From Gammaproteobacteria bacterium (GTDB lineage: Bacteria > Pseudomonadota > Gammaproteobacteria > Thiohalobacterales > Thiohalobacteraceae), in assembly GCA_018819175.1 (NCBI GenBank), contig JAHJQQ010000022.1:1-27606 (forward strand): a stretch of DNA of 27,606 bases, written 5' to 3'. The position numbers and the translations under genes were made by a program. Below, one piece after another: positions 1-7,058 of the stretch. Below the pieces are notes generated by a model. The model was not told the DNA's origin and searched no databases. It saw nothing but the letters and a program-made list of their open reading frames with translations. Every line of letters starts with the position of its first letter. Positions within the stretch are counted from its first letter, which is position 1.

Positions 1-333
1 CCTCTCCCTGGCCCTCCCCCATCAAGGGGGAGGGGATTTTCTTTTTTATATTTGTTGGCGATTTTCCTTTGTGCGTCTTATGCGCCTTCGTGGTCAGAGC
101 TTTTCATCACCTGATCCGACCATGACAGAGCAAATGCAAAACCGTGAGTTCCCTCTCCCCCGCGCGGGAGAGGGCCAGGGAGAGGGGCTGTTGGATAGAA
201 CATCACCCTCTCCCTGGCCCTCCCCCATCAAGGGGGAGGGGATTTTCTTTTTTATATTTGTTGGCGATTTTCCTTTGTGCGCCTTAAGCGCCTTCGTGGT
301 CAAAGCTTTTCATCATCTGATCCGGCCATGACC
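1..333. repeat. Tandem duplication of a dispersed GC-rich palindromic repeat
   Basis: Bases 1-127 and 207-333 are near-identical copies with a period of 206 bases. Each carries a run of CCTCTCCCTGG followed by the short palindrome CCCCCATCAAGGGGG, a T-rich stretch, and an end resembling GCGCCTTCGTGGT. Between them lies a matching hairpin segment with CGCGGGAGAGGG. Related copies occur at 9597-9815 in the same orientation and at 27276-27606 in the opposite orientation, so this is a dispersed family. No coding function is evident; reading frames through it look accidental. Confidence 0.85.
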
Positions 334-462
334 AGAGCATCAGAAGAACTGTTTAGGTATCAAGCCTATCCTCCCGGCGATCCCACTATCTTGTTCTTTA
401 TCCCCGCTGACCTTCCGGTGCTGGGCTGGGCCATCGCGCGGGCCTTCGGTTTGGTCGAATAA
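328..462 (+). CDS. Possible 44-residue hypothetical protein
   Basis: An ATG at 328, immediately after the repeat copy, opens a 44-codon frame with a hydrophobic central part (ILFFIPADLPVLGWAIA) ending in GLVE. I do not recognise it and see no convincing ribosome binding site. It could be a small membrane peptide, the remnant of a larger gene cut by the repeat, or chance. It lies just upstream of the FNR-type box at 475, so it is not part of the nirQ transcript if that box marks the promoter. Confidence 0.15.
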   Translation: MTRASEELFRYQAYPPGDPTILFFIPADLPVLGWAIARAFGLVE

Positions 463-474
463 ACCGGCCCCCAC

Positions 475-488
475 CTGATTTATATCAA
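475..488 (+). promoter_or_regulatory. FNR/Anr/Dnr-type box upstream of nirQ
   Basis: The sequence CTGATTTATATCAA matches the FNR-family consensus TTGAT-N4-ATCAA at nine of ten fixed positions. Its centre lies about 73 bases before the nirQ ATG. This spacing leaves room for a promoter activated at a typical class II distance, but I cannot place the transcription start. Confidence 0.7.
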
Positions 489-554
489 GGTACTGACCAG
501 CGTACCGTTGTCTCATAGTGTTAAACATCAGCCGGTAGGGCGGTGGGAGTTGTC

Positions 555-1373
555 ATGGATACCAAGGTTCGCTCAATTCAGGATGCCGAGGCTCAAGCCT
601 TGCCATTCTACCGTCCTCAGGGTGGTGAAATTGCGTTGTTCGAGCAGGCCTGGCGTAATCAGCTGCCGGTATTGATCAAGGGCCCGACCGGCTGCGGCAA
701 AACCCGTTTCGTAAGACATATGGCCGCCCGTCTGGGTCGTCCGTTGTATACCGTTTCCTGCCACGACGATTTGACAGCGGCCGATCTGGTCGGTCGGCAT
801 CTGATCGGCGATGGCAACACCTTTTGGAATGATGGCCCGCTGACACGCGCCGTGCGTGAAGGTGCGATCTGTTATCTCGACGAAGTGGTCGAGGCGCGCA
901 AGGACACCACAGTCGTGCTGCATCCGCTCACAGACGACCGCCGTATTTTGCCCATCGAACGTACCGGCGAGCAGTTGAAGGCGCCGCCGGAATTCATGTT
1001 GGTGGTGTCCTACAACCCCGGTTATCAGAATCTTCTCAAAGGTATGAAACCGAGCACGCGGCAACGCTTCGTGGCGATGCGCTTCGATTTCCCGGAGCCG
1101 GAACTGGAGCAAAGCATTCTGCTCAGCGAGACCGGTATCGATGCCTTGCTGGCAACGCGTCTGGTGGGTATGGCCAACAGCCTGCGCGCACTCAAGGATC
1201 ACGATCTGGAAGAGGCCGCCTCGACGCGTCTGTTGGTTTATACCGCAACGCTGATCAAAAGCGGCATGGCGCCACTCGAAGCCTGCCGTGCGGCATTGAT
1301 CGAGCCGCTGACCGACGATGTTGAAACCGCGGCGGCCCTCATGGAGGTCGTTGATGTCACCTTCGGAAGCTGA
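555..1373 (+). CDS. nirQ: NirQ/NorQ/CbbQ-type MoxR-family AAA+ ATPase
   Basis: This 272-residue protein is an AAA+ ATPase of the CbbQ/NirQ/NorQ group, cytoplasmic chaperones that activate or insert metal cofactors in partner enzymes (Rubisco, NO reductase, nitrite reductase). The Walker A motif GPTGCGKT lies at residues 43-50, and a Walker B-like strand ends in YLDEV near residue 110. The length fits the family, and a CbbQ-type C-terminal region follows the ATPase core. I chose the ATG at 555 because GGGAG lies five bases upstream; a GTG at 543 is in frame but lacks such a site. The usual partner norD or cbbO is absent, and the nitrite reductase context suggests NirQ. NorQ remains possible if nor genes lie upstream of the window. 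The next gene overlaps its end by 20 bases. Confidence 0.88.
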   Translation: MDTKVRSIQDAEAQALPFYRPQGGEIALFEQAWRNQLPVLIKGPTGCGKTRFVRHMAARLGRPLYTVSCHDDLTAADLVGRHLIGDGNTFWNDGPLTRAVREGAICYLDEVVEARKDTTVVLHPLTDDRRILPIERTGEQLKAPPEFMLVVSYNPGYQNLLKGMKPSTRQRFVAMRFDFPEPELEQSILLSETGIDALLATRLVGMANSLRALKDHDLEEAASTRLLVYTATLIKSGMAPLEACRAALIEPLTDDVETAAALMEVVDVTFGS

Positions 1374-1761
1374 TCGACGTGTTGCTGAGCCCGTTGCGGG
1401 CGCAACACTGGCAGTGACTGCTGAGGTTTTGTATCTGGTGAATCTGTTGCTGGTGCCAGGCCTTGCGTTTGTGATTTTGCTGGTGATCTACCTGCGCAAT
1501 AGCAAGACCGCGCCACCGCTGGCGCGTTGCCATCTACGGCAGACCTTCGCCGCCAGTCTCTGGGCCGGCGTGTTGCTGGTGCTGGTGAATGGATTGATTC
1601 TGGCGCTGGGCGGTTATCAGGCGCCCGCCACCTGGGTGGTGCTGATTCTGTATTTCGTCACCTGTCACGCGAGCTTGGTATTGCTTGGCGTACTGGGGCT
1701 GGCAAAGGCGATGGCTGGACAGTCGTATCGTTATCCCGTGATCGGCCGACCCTGTGACTGA
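1354..1761 (+). CDS. Small Tic20/DUF4870-like membrane protein
   Basis: This 135-residue protein has three clear hydrophobic segments, at roughly residues 25-48, 63-86 and 92-117. The C-terminus contains YRYPVIGR, resembling the YRYP-type ending of the DUF4870/Tic20-like family, whose molecular function is not established. The ATG at 1354 lies inside the end of nirQ, so the two are probably translationally coupled; a longer frame from 1318 would start deep inside nirQ. The overlap suggests a role linked to NirQ, for example at the membrane during nitrite or NO reductase maturation, but this is inference. Family assignment is moderate and rests on pattern only. Confidence 0.75.
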   Translation: MSPSEADRRVAEPVAGATLAVTAEVLYLVNLLLVPGLAFVILLVIYLRNSKTAPPLARCHLRQTFAASLWAGVLLVLVNGLILALGGYQAPATWVVLILYFVTCHASLVLLGVLGLAKAMAGQSYRYPVIGRPCD

Positions 1762-1802
1762 AAGATATTTAGTTTTGATTCCGCAATGCGGGAGGATCTG
1801 TG

Positions 1803-2576
1803 ATGAGTAAGAGTAACGCAGTCAGTGAACAGTGGTTACGTGAAGTGACAACGCCGCTAGGCCAGTCGCGCGTTCCCTGTCGTCAGTGCGGTTTGAACGA
1901 CCTCTGCGACACGTTGGAACCAAGTCCAGACGACAGAAGCTTTGTCCAACGCGGGCGCCTCGGTAGTGGCCAGTTGTTGTTCAGCGCGGGCGAGCCATTT
2001 CATGGTGTCTATGCAGTGACATCAGGCGCCATAAAAACCTACGCGGCGCTCGATAATGATCAGGAGCAGGTTGTCGATTTCCATTTTCCGGGTGATACAG
2101 TGGGCCTGGATGCCGTTGATCGTGGTGCCTACACTTATGCCGCGCGGGCGCTGTCTGAAACATTGGTCTGTCGTATCGATGTTGCCAATGTGCACGTCAC
2201 GGATGAGCGGTTCCGGGAGTTTCAGAGTGAAATGATTCGCGCCATGGGTGAGCAGCTGCGCCACGAGCAGAGTCTGTCGATTTTATTGCGCAAGCAAAAT
2301 GCCGAGCAACGTATCGCCACCTTTCTTCTGAGTCTCGCCGGACCGTCGGTCTGGGCAGGCGCGCAGTCCGTTGATCTGAAGTTGCCGATGTCGCGCAAGG
2401 ACATTGCAAACTATCTCGGTGTTGCCGTCGAAACGCTGTGTCGTCTGTTCAAGCGTTTGCAGGATGAAGGGTTGATCAGCAGCCAGGGCAGACAGGTGGG
2501 ATTGCTGAATATTCCAGCACTCAGTGCCTTGGCGAGGCCGGCGGAGCGTAAAGCGGCTGAAGCATGCGCACTATAG
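1803..2576 (+). CDS. fnr: FNR-family oxygen-sensing transcriptional regulator
   Basis: This 257-residue protein aligns by eye with E. coli FNR over its whole length. An N-terminal CRQCGLNDLC gives C26, C29 and C35 with the FNR spacing C-x2-C-x5-C, and C123 lies in ALSETLVCRI where E. coli has C122. All four ligands of the oxygen-labile [4Fe-4S] cluster are therefore present. The cNMP-like beta roll, dimer helix and C-terminal helix-turn-helix follow. The recognition helix reads VETLCR, whereas FNR has VETISR, so a cysteine replaces the DNA-contacting serine. I chose the ATG at 1803 because GGGAGGA lies seven bases upstream. It probably acts on the TTGAT-N4-ATCAA sites in this window. Anr is an equally good name. 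Confidence 0.93.
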   Translation: MSKSNAVSEQWLREVTTPLGQSRVPCRQCGLNDLCDTLEPSPDDRSFVQRGRLGSGQLLFSAGEPFHGVYAVTSGAIKTYAALDNDQEQVVDFHFPGDTVGLDAVDRGAYTYAARALSETLVCRIDVANVHVTDERFREFQSEMIRAMGEQLRHEQSLSILLRKQNAEQRIATFLLSLAGPSVWAGAQSVDLKLPMSRKDIANYLGVAVETLCRLFKRLQDEGLISSQGRQVGLLNIPALSALARPAERKAAEACAL

Positions 2577-2647
2577 CGGTCATCTAAGGTCTGCTGAACA
2601 CAGCAACCTGCATCTGCTGATTTCAACCACGTATCGATTCACGTATA

Positions 2648-2667
2648 GGGGCGGCCAAGGCCGCTCC
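2648..2667. repeat. Short GC-rich hairpin after fnr
   Basis: GGGGCGGCC and GGCCGCTCC form a nine-pair hairpin with one G-T wobble and a two-base loop, about 70 bases after the fnr stop. No T-run follows on the + strand, so it is not a standard intrinsic terminator. It may be a REP-like element that still limits read-through. Confidence 0.45.
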
Positions 2668-2674
2668 TAAAAAG

Positions 2675-2837
2675 CCGTCATTGCGAGTGAAGCGAAGCAA
2701 TCTCCCAGCAGCAGCGTCAATAGCATAGAGATTATTCGCTACGCTCACACCATCGGGGCCGCCCTGCGGGCGCTCTGCGCTCGCTCTGCGCTCGCAAGTT
2801 CGCTTGTGCCGCGTCGCTACGCGCCGCGCAATGACGG
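2675..2837. repeat. MITE-like element with CCGTCATTGCG inverted ends
   Basis: The left end CCGTCATTGCG (2675-2685) and right end CGCAATGACGG (2827-2837) are an 11-bp perfect inverted repeat. The interior has further imperfect inverted segments built on GTGAAGCGAAGC and CGTCGCTACGCGCC. It looks like a nonautonomous dispersed repeat and codes for nothing recognisable. It lies just before the SirB2-like gene and fills most of the gap between that gene and fnr. Confidence 0.7.
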
Positions 2838-2857
2838 ATTAATCAGACTTTCTGGCT

Positions 2858-3238
2858 ATGTACAACCTCATCAAAACTATACATATCAGCAGTGTCATTC
2901 TGAGCTTTGGTCTGTTTTCCCTGCGCGGTCTCTGGATGCTGAACGCGCCGGATCATTTGCGACGCCGATGGGTGCGGATACTGCCGCATGTCATCGATAC
3001 CGTGCTCCTTGCCAGTGCCGTCACCCTGGCGGTTATGAGTCAGCAATACCCGGGTGTCGAGCCTTGGCTCAGCGCCAAGGTCATCGCGCTATTCCTGTAT
3101 ATCGCACTCGGCATGATTGCTTTGAAGCCGGGTCGAGATCGACGTATCCGTGTCCTGGCCTGGGTCATAGCCATGCTGGTGTTTGGTTACATTGTCGGTA
3201 CGGCTGTGGCGCGCAATCCCGCCTGGCTGTGGACATGA
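2858..3238 (+). CDS. SirB2 family integral membrane protein
   Basis: This 126-residue protein has about four transmembrane segments, beginning MYNLIKTIHISSVILSFGLF and with an Arg-rich loop after the first. The pattern of a histidine in the first helix, a LRGLWML segment and a PHVIDTVLL segment fits the SirB2 family, whose function is not firmly known. Members of this family occur in respiratory and denitrification neighbourhoods. No strong ribosome binding site is visible and the ATG follows the MITE-like element by 20 bases. It may be transcribed with fnr or separately. It precedes the FNR box that seems to drive nirI. Confidence 0.82.
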   Translation: MYNLIKTIHISSVILSFGLFSLRGLWMLNAPDHLRRRWVRILPHVIDTVLLASAVTLAVMSQQYPGVEPWLSAKVIALFLYIALGMIALKPGRDRRIRVLAWVIAMLVFGYIVGTAVARNPAWLWT

Positions 3239-3253
3239 GTAACGGGACATGGA

Positions 3254-3267
3254 TTGATGTTAGTCAA
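3254..3267 (+). promoter_or_regulatory. FNR/Anr/Dnr-type box upstream of nirI
   Basis: TTGATGTTAGTCAA matches TTGAT-N4-ATCAA with one change, in the right half-site. It is centred about 85 bases before the nirI ATG, just after the SirB2-like stop codon. Confidence 0.7.
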
Positions 3268-3345
3268 TGCGGTTGGGTGAGCTGTCGTTACAAGATCGGA
3301 CGGAATGGCGAAGTGTGAGTTATCCACTGCTTCCAGGGATCCTGT

Positions 3346-4941
3346 ATGAGGAGAGCATGCTTGCCAAGCGTTGCACTGATTAATCTTCTGCGGTGGATAT
3401 TTGTGCTGTCTGCGCTGCTAGGGTCCTTTGCCCCAGCCGCTGCGGATGACGCCGATAACAAACGGCTGTATCCCCTGGTCCACGAGTTCTTCCCGCAAGC
3501 AGATCGCTTTGGCCCCTTCGATGGCGAGCCGCGCGCGGCACCGGTCATCGCTCAGAATGTAGAAATCGGTTATATCTATTTGACCGACGATATCCTGCCC
3601 ATCCCCGCCTATTCCGGAAAACCGATCAGCACCCTGGTCGCGGTGAATCTCGATGGCACGATTGTCGGCGTGCGTATCGTTCATCATGAAGAACCCATTC
3701 TACTGGCCGGCGTGACCGAAAAGCAGCTTGCGGCCTATGTGGAACAATACCGTGGTATTAATGCCAACGAGCGCATCAAGGTGGGGGGCAGTGAACGCGA
3801 TGGCTATGCGACCGTGGATTCCATTACCGGCGCAACCATCACCGTCATGGTCATTAACCAGACCATTACCAAAACGCTGTCGCGCGTAGCGAAATCACGC
3901 GGCTTGTTTGATGGCAGGCCTGCTCAGCAGGTGCTGCCTTTTGCGGAAGACAGCCTGTCCATCTGGCAGTTGGTCTGGAAAGAGCGGCAGTTTCGCATTG
4001 GCGTATTGGTTGTTGCCTTGGTGTTTTTAACCTTGGTATTGCTGTTTCAAGATTGGCTGGTCCAACATCCTCGACTGCTCGTATGGGTTCGCGACGGTTA
4101 TCTGGTTTTTACGGTTATCTTCATCGGCTGGTACGCATTGGCGCAATTGTCCGTGATCAATGTGCTGACCTTCGTGCATGCCTTGATGCAAGACTTCCGC
4201 TGGGAAACCTTTCTGATAGATCCACTGATGTTTATTCTCTGGGGCTTCGTCGCTTTCACACTGCTGTTGTGGGGCCGCGGTGTGTATTGCGGTTGGTTGT
4301 GTCCTTTCGGTGCTTTGCAGGAGCTGATCAATCAACTGGCGCGCAAGTTCAATGTCCGGCAGTGGGAGTTTCCGGAAGTGGTGCATGAGCGGCTATGGGC
4401 CTTGAAGTATGTTGTATTGCTGTTGCTCTTCGGTCTGTCCTTGCAATCGCTGTCGCTCGCGGAAACCTATGCCGAGGTCGAGCCATTCAAAACGGCCATG
4501 ACGCTGCGTTTCCAGCGTGAATGGGGCTATCTGGTCTATGCGCTGGTGCTGTTGGGCATCTCGGTAGTGAATCGTAAATTCTATTGCAAGTACATCTGTC
4601 CGCTGGGCGCCGCATTGGCGATACCCGCGCGGCAACGACTTTTTGATTGGTTGCGGCGGCGAAAGGAATGCGGCAAGCCCTGTCAGATCTGCGCCAACGA
4701 ATGTGAGGTGCGCGCCATCAATGCAACGGGCGAAATCAACGGCAATGAATGCCACTACTGTCTCGATTGTCAGGTGACCTATTGGAATGATCACAAGTGT
4801 CCGCCCATGGCGCAGCGGCGCAAGCGTCGTCAGAAGGGCGCGCGCGCACGTGAGTTGGCGGAAGAAATGGTGATGAGCTTCCGAGCGATGGACAGCACTG
4901 ATGAAACCGATGCGAAAGAGAGTGATTCCCCCGCGTCATGA
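3346..4941 (+). CDS. nirI: NirI/NosR-family flavo-polyferredoxin membrane protein
   Basis: This is a NosR/NirI-type electron-transfer protein. An N-terminal signal or membrane segment is followed by a periplasmic FMN-binding domain with the flavinylation-type motif DSITGATIT (residues 158-166; T164 the probable attachment residue). About five transmembrane helices follow, with the paired motifs CGWLCP and CKYICP. The C-terminal cytoplasmic part is a ferredoxin-like domain with CGKPCQICANEC and CHYCLDC plus a later CPP. At 531 residues it is clearly shorter than typical NosR of about 700, mostly because its periplasmic region is short. AGGGA lies six bases before the ATG. Adjacency to nirS favours NirI, a protein needed for nirS expression or NirS activity in some denitrifiers. 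A NosR role is less likely because no nosZ is present. Confidence 0.88.
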   Translation: MRRACLPSVALINLLRWIFVLSALLGSFAPAAADDADNKRLYPLVHEFFPQADRFGPFDGEPRAAPVIAQNVEIGYIYLTDDILPIPAYSGKPISTLVAVNLDGTIVGVRIVHHEEPILLAGVTEKQLAAYVEQYRGINANERIKVGGSERDGYATVDSITGATITVMVINQTITKTLSRVAKSRGLFDGRPAQQVLPFAEDSLSIWQLVWKERQFRIGVLVVALVFLTLVLLFQDWLVQHPRLLVWVRDGYLVFTVIFIGWYALAQLSVINVLTFVHALMQDFRWETFLIDPLMFILWGFVAFTLLLWGRGVYCGWLCPFGALQELINQLARKFNVRQWEFPEVVHERLWALKYVVLLLLFGLSLQSLSLAETYAEVEPFKTAMTLRFQREWGYLVYALVLLGISVVNRKFYCKYICPLGAALAIPARQRLFDWLRRRKECGKPCQICANECEVRAINATGEINGNECHYCLDCQVTYWNDHKCPPMAQRRKRRQKGARARELAEEMVMSFRAMDSTDETDAKESDSPAS

Positions 4942-4992
4942 CACGGATCGTTTATCAGTGAAAGCTTATCTACAGCCTCAATTTTTGTAGCG

Positions 4993-5006
4993 TTGACCTA
5001 CATCAA
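4993..5006 (+). promoter_or_regulatory. FNR/Anr/Dnr-type box upstream of nirS
   Basis: TTGACCTACATCAA matches TTGAT-N4-ATCAA with one change, in the left half-site. Its centre is about 82 bases before the nirS ATG at 5082. In known denitrifiers nirS is activated by Dnr or Nnr-type proteins through such a site. Confidence 0.75.
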
Positions 5007-5081
5007 GGCAGGGTGTGTTTGATGAGTCTAAAAATCACGACCAGGATCTGCCTTCTCACCAGTCGGATAGGAGTGATAACG

Positions 5082-6821
5082 ATGAAACACAGCACTACTC
5101 ACGGCGCGAGCATCGCCGCGCTCGTCACAGCAATGGCCCTCGCGCTCGGGTCCGTCACGGTTCAGGCGGCGAGTACAGAGCATCCGGGAACGGGCGACGC
5201 GGAAATGCGCTACAAGGGCGCGCCAGTACCGATCAAGCCTGGCGAGGTGCAGGATGTCGTGTCGCCAAAGGCCCCACCAGTGAGTGAGGATGAATTCGCG
5301 CATGCAAAACAAATTTACTTCGAGCGCTGTGCCGGTTGTCACGGTGTACTGCGCAAAGGTGCCACGGGTAAACCGCTGACACCGGATATCACCCAAGAGC
5401 GCGGTACCGAATATCTCAAGGCCTTCATCGCCTATGGTTCACCGGCGGGCATGCCCAATTGGGGCACCTCGGGCGCATTGACCGAGGCCGAGGTGGATCT
5501 GATGGCGCGCTTCCTTCAGCACGAGCCACCGACCCCGCCGGAATACGGCCTGGAAGACATGAAGGCGACCTGGAAAGTGATCGTGCCGCCGGATAAGCGT
5601 CCCAAGAAACAAGAAAACAATCTCAATCTTAAAAATATATTCTCGGTGACGTTACGTGACTCGGGCCAGATTGCGTTGATCGATGGTGACAGCAAAAAGA
5701 TCGTCGACGTCATCGATACCGGATATGCGGTGCATATTTCTCGCATGTCAGCCTCGGGTCGCTACCTGTTCGTGATCGGTCGTGATGCACAGATCAATCT
5801 GATCGATCTGTGGATGAAGAAACCGGCGAATGTCGCGGTAATCAAGGTCGGTCTGGAGGCGCGTTCCGTCGAGACCTCCAAGTACAAGGGTTACGAAGAC
5901 AAATATGCGATTGCCGGTACCTATTGGCCGCCGCAGTTCGTGATCATGGATGGCGATACCCTGGAGCCGAAGAAGATCGTCTCCACCCGTGGTATGACCG
6001 TGGATACCCAGGAATATCACCCGGAACCACGCGTGGCCGCGATTGTGGCCTCGCATGAGCATCCGGAATTCATCGTCAACGTGAAAGAGACCGGCAAGAT
6101 ACTGCTGGTCAATTACAAGGACATCGACAATCTCAAAATGACCGAGATCGGTGCTGCCCGCTTCCTGCATGATGGCGGTTGGGACGTGACCAAGCGTTAT
6201 TTCATCACGGCGGCGAATCAGTCCAACAAGATCGCCGTGGTCGATTCCAAGGATGGCGAGCTGGAAGCGTTGGTGGATGTTGGCAAGATTCCGCATCCGG
6301 GCCGTGGCGCCAACTTCGTCGATGTCAAATACGGGCCGGTCTGGGCAACCAGCGATCTGGGTGACGAACAGATTGCCGTGATCGGTACCGATCCCGAGAA
6401 GCACAAGGCCAATGCCTGGAAGGTGGTGCGTACGCTGAAGGGTCAGGGCGGCGGTTCGCTGTTCATCAAGACCCATCCGAAGTCGACCAATCTGTATGTT
6501 GATACCGCGCTGAATCCCGACGAGAAGATCAGTCAGTCGGTTGCCGTGTTCGACATCAAGGATCTGGACAAGGGTTTTGAGGTCCTGCCGATCGCGGAAT
6601 GGGCCGATCTGGGTGAAGGCCCGAAGCGTGTGGTGCAGCCGGAATTCAATCAGCCCGGCGATGAAGTCTGGTTCTCGGTGTGGAACGGCAAGGAGCAGAC
6701 CTCGGCCATCGTGGTGGTCGACGACAAGACGCGCAAGCTGAAGGCCGTCATCAAGGACAAGCGCCTGGTGACGCCGACCGGCAAGTTCAACGTCTACAAC
6801 ACGATGCACGACGTGTATTGA
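5082..6821 (+). CDS. nirS: Cytochrome cd1 nitrite reductase (NO-forming)
   Basis: NirS reduces nitrite to nitric oxide in the periplasm as a homodimer. A signal peptide (MKHSTTHGASIAALVTAMAL, cleavage near VQA) is followed by a cytochrome c domain with CAGCH at residues 83-87. The eight-bladed d1 propeller follows, with HISRMSASGRY carrying the probable proximal heme ligand. The catalytic histidines are in ASHEHPEF (H325 or H327) and HDGGWD (H363). The 579-residue length matches the family and nothing is missing. I chose the ATG at 5082 because AGGAG lies eight bases upstream and the signal peptide starts there; an in-frame GTG at 5013 overlaps the regulatory region. An FNR-type box lies upstream and a strong hairpin follows. 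It heads the nir operon. Confidence 0.98.
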   Translation: MKHSTTHGASIAALVTAMALALGSVTVQAASTEHPGTGDAEMRYKGAPVPIKPGEVQDVVSPKAPPVSEDEFAHAKQIYFERCAGCHGVLRKGATGKPLTPDITQERGTEYLKAFIAYGSPAGMPNWGTSGALTEAEVDLMARFLQHEPPTPPEYGLEDMKATWKVIVPPDKRPKKQENNLNLKNIFSVTLRDSGQIALIDGDSKKIVDVIDTGYAVHISRMSASGRYLFVIGRDAQINLIDLWMKKPANVAVIKVGLEARSVETSKYKGYEDKYAIAGTYWPPQFVIMDGDTLEPKKIVSTRGMTVDTQEYHPEPRVAAIVASHEHPEFIVNVKETGKILLVNYKDIDNLKMTEIGAARFLHDGGWDVTKRYFITAANQSNKIAVVDSKDGELEALVDVGKIPHPGRGANFVDVKYGPVWATSDLGDEQIAVIGTDPEKHKANAWKVVRTLKGQGGGSLFIKTHPKSTNLYVDTALNPDEKISQSVAVFDIKDLDKGFEVLPIAEWADLGEGPKRVVQPEFNQPGDEVWFSVWNGKEQTSAIVVVDDKTRKLKAVIKDKRLVTPTGKFNVYNTMHDVY

Positions 6822-6827
6822 TGTTCA

Positions 6828-6856
6828 GCCCCACGTGGTCTTTGACCGCGTGGGGC
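6828..6856 (+). terminator. Strong hairpin directly after nirS
   Basis: A 13-pair stem (outer arms GCCCCACG and CGTGGGGC, inner arms GGTC and GACC, one T-G wobble) closes a three-base TTT loop, starting seven bases after the nirS stop. No U-run follows, so complete intrinsic termination is doubtful. It more likely shields the nirS transcript from 3' decay or causes partial termination, allowing much more nirS than nirE-N. Confidence 0.65.
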
Positions 6857-6858
6857 AG

Positions 6859-6977
6859 TGACAAGATGCAAGAGACAAGAGACAAGATGCAAGAGACAAG
6901 AGACAAGAGACAAGAGACAAGAGACAAGAGACAAGAGACAAGAGACAAGAGACAAGAGACAAGAGACAAGAGACAAG
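6859..6977 (+). repeat. Tandem heptamer array, 17 copies of about AGACAAG
   Basis: The 119 bases divide exactly into 17 heptamers. The first six are mixed (TGACAAG, ATGCAAG and AGACAAG variants) and the last eleven are identical AGACAAG. The array begins three bases after the nirS hairpin. An open frame runs through it but encodes only a monotonous QETRDKR-like repeat and has no gene-like start. Such perfect short tandem arrays are prone to copy-number change by slippage. Confidence 0.95.
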
Positions 6978-7012
6978 GCATGTGGATAAGTGTGATTCCT
7001 GTGTATTCTTAA

Positions 7013-7043
7013 CTTGTATCTTGCATCTTGTATCTTGTCTCTC
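7013..7043 (+). repeat. Inverted heptamer copies just before nirE
   Basis: Four heptamers (CTTGTAT, CTTGCAT, CTTGTAT, CTTGTCT), followed by CTC, are the reverse complement of the upstream AGACAAG and ATGCAAG units or one mismatch from it. They can pair with the array about 35 bases upstream. They end six bases before the GAGG ribosome binding site of nirE. Confidence 0.88.
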
Positions 7044-7058
7044 ATTATAGAGGTAACT

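Noticed and set aside
2648..2667. Intrinsic terminator for fnr
   Set aside because: The hairpin is good but lacks a following T-run on either strand, so I listed it only as a repeat.
2806..3318. 170-codon + strand frame overlapping the SirB2-like gene
   Set aside because: It starts inside the MITE-like repeat and overlaps, in another frame, a gene with clear membrane segments.
3346..4941. Assignment as nosR
   Set aside because: The domain set fits, but the protein is short and stands next to nirS with no nosZ in sight, so nirI is preferred.
5748..6809. 353-codon frame on the minus strand opposite nirS
   Set aside because: It lies entirely within the NirS d1 propeller coding region and shows no domain or start signal.
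6859..6977. Possible CRISPR-like array
   Set aside because: The units are seven bases with no spacers and there are no cas genes. It is a simple tandem repeat.
6680..7012. Open frame through the heptamer repeats encoding a QETRDKR-like peptide
   Set aside because: It begins inside nirS in another frame, has no ribosome binding site, and exists only because the repeat lacks stops.
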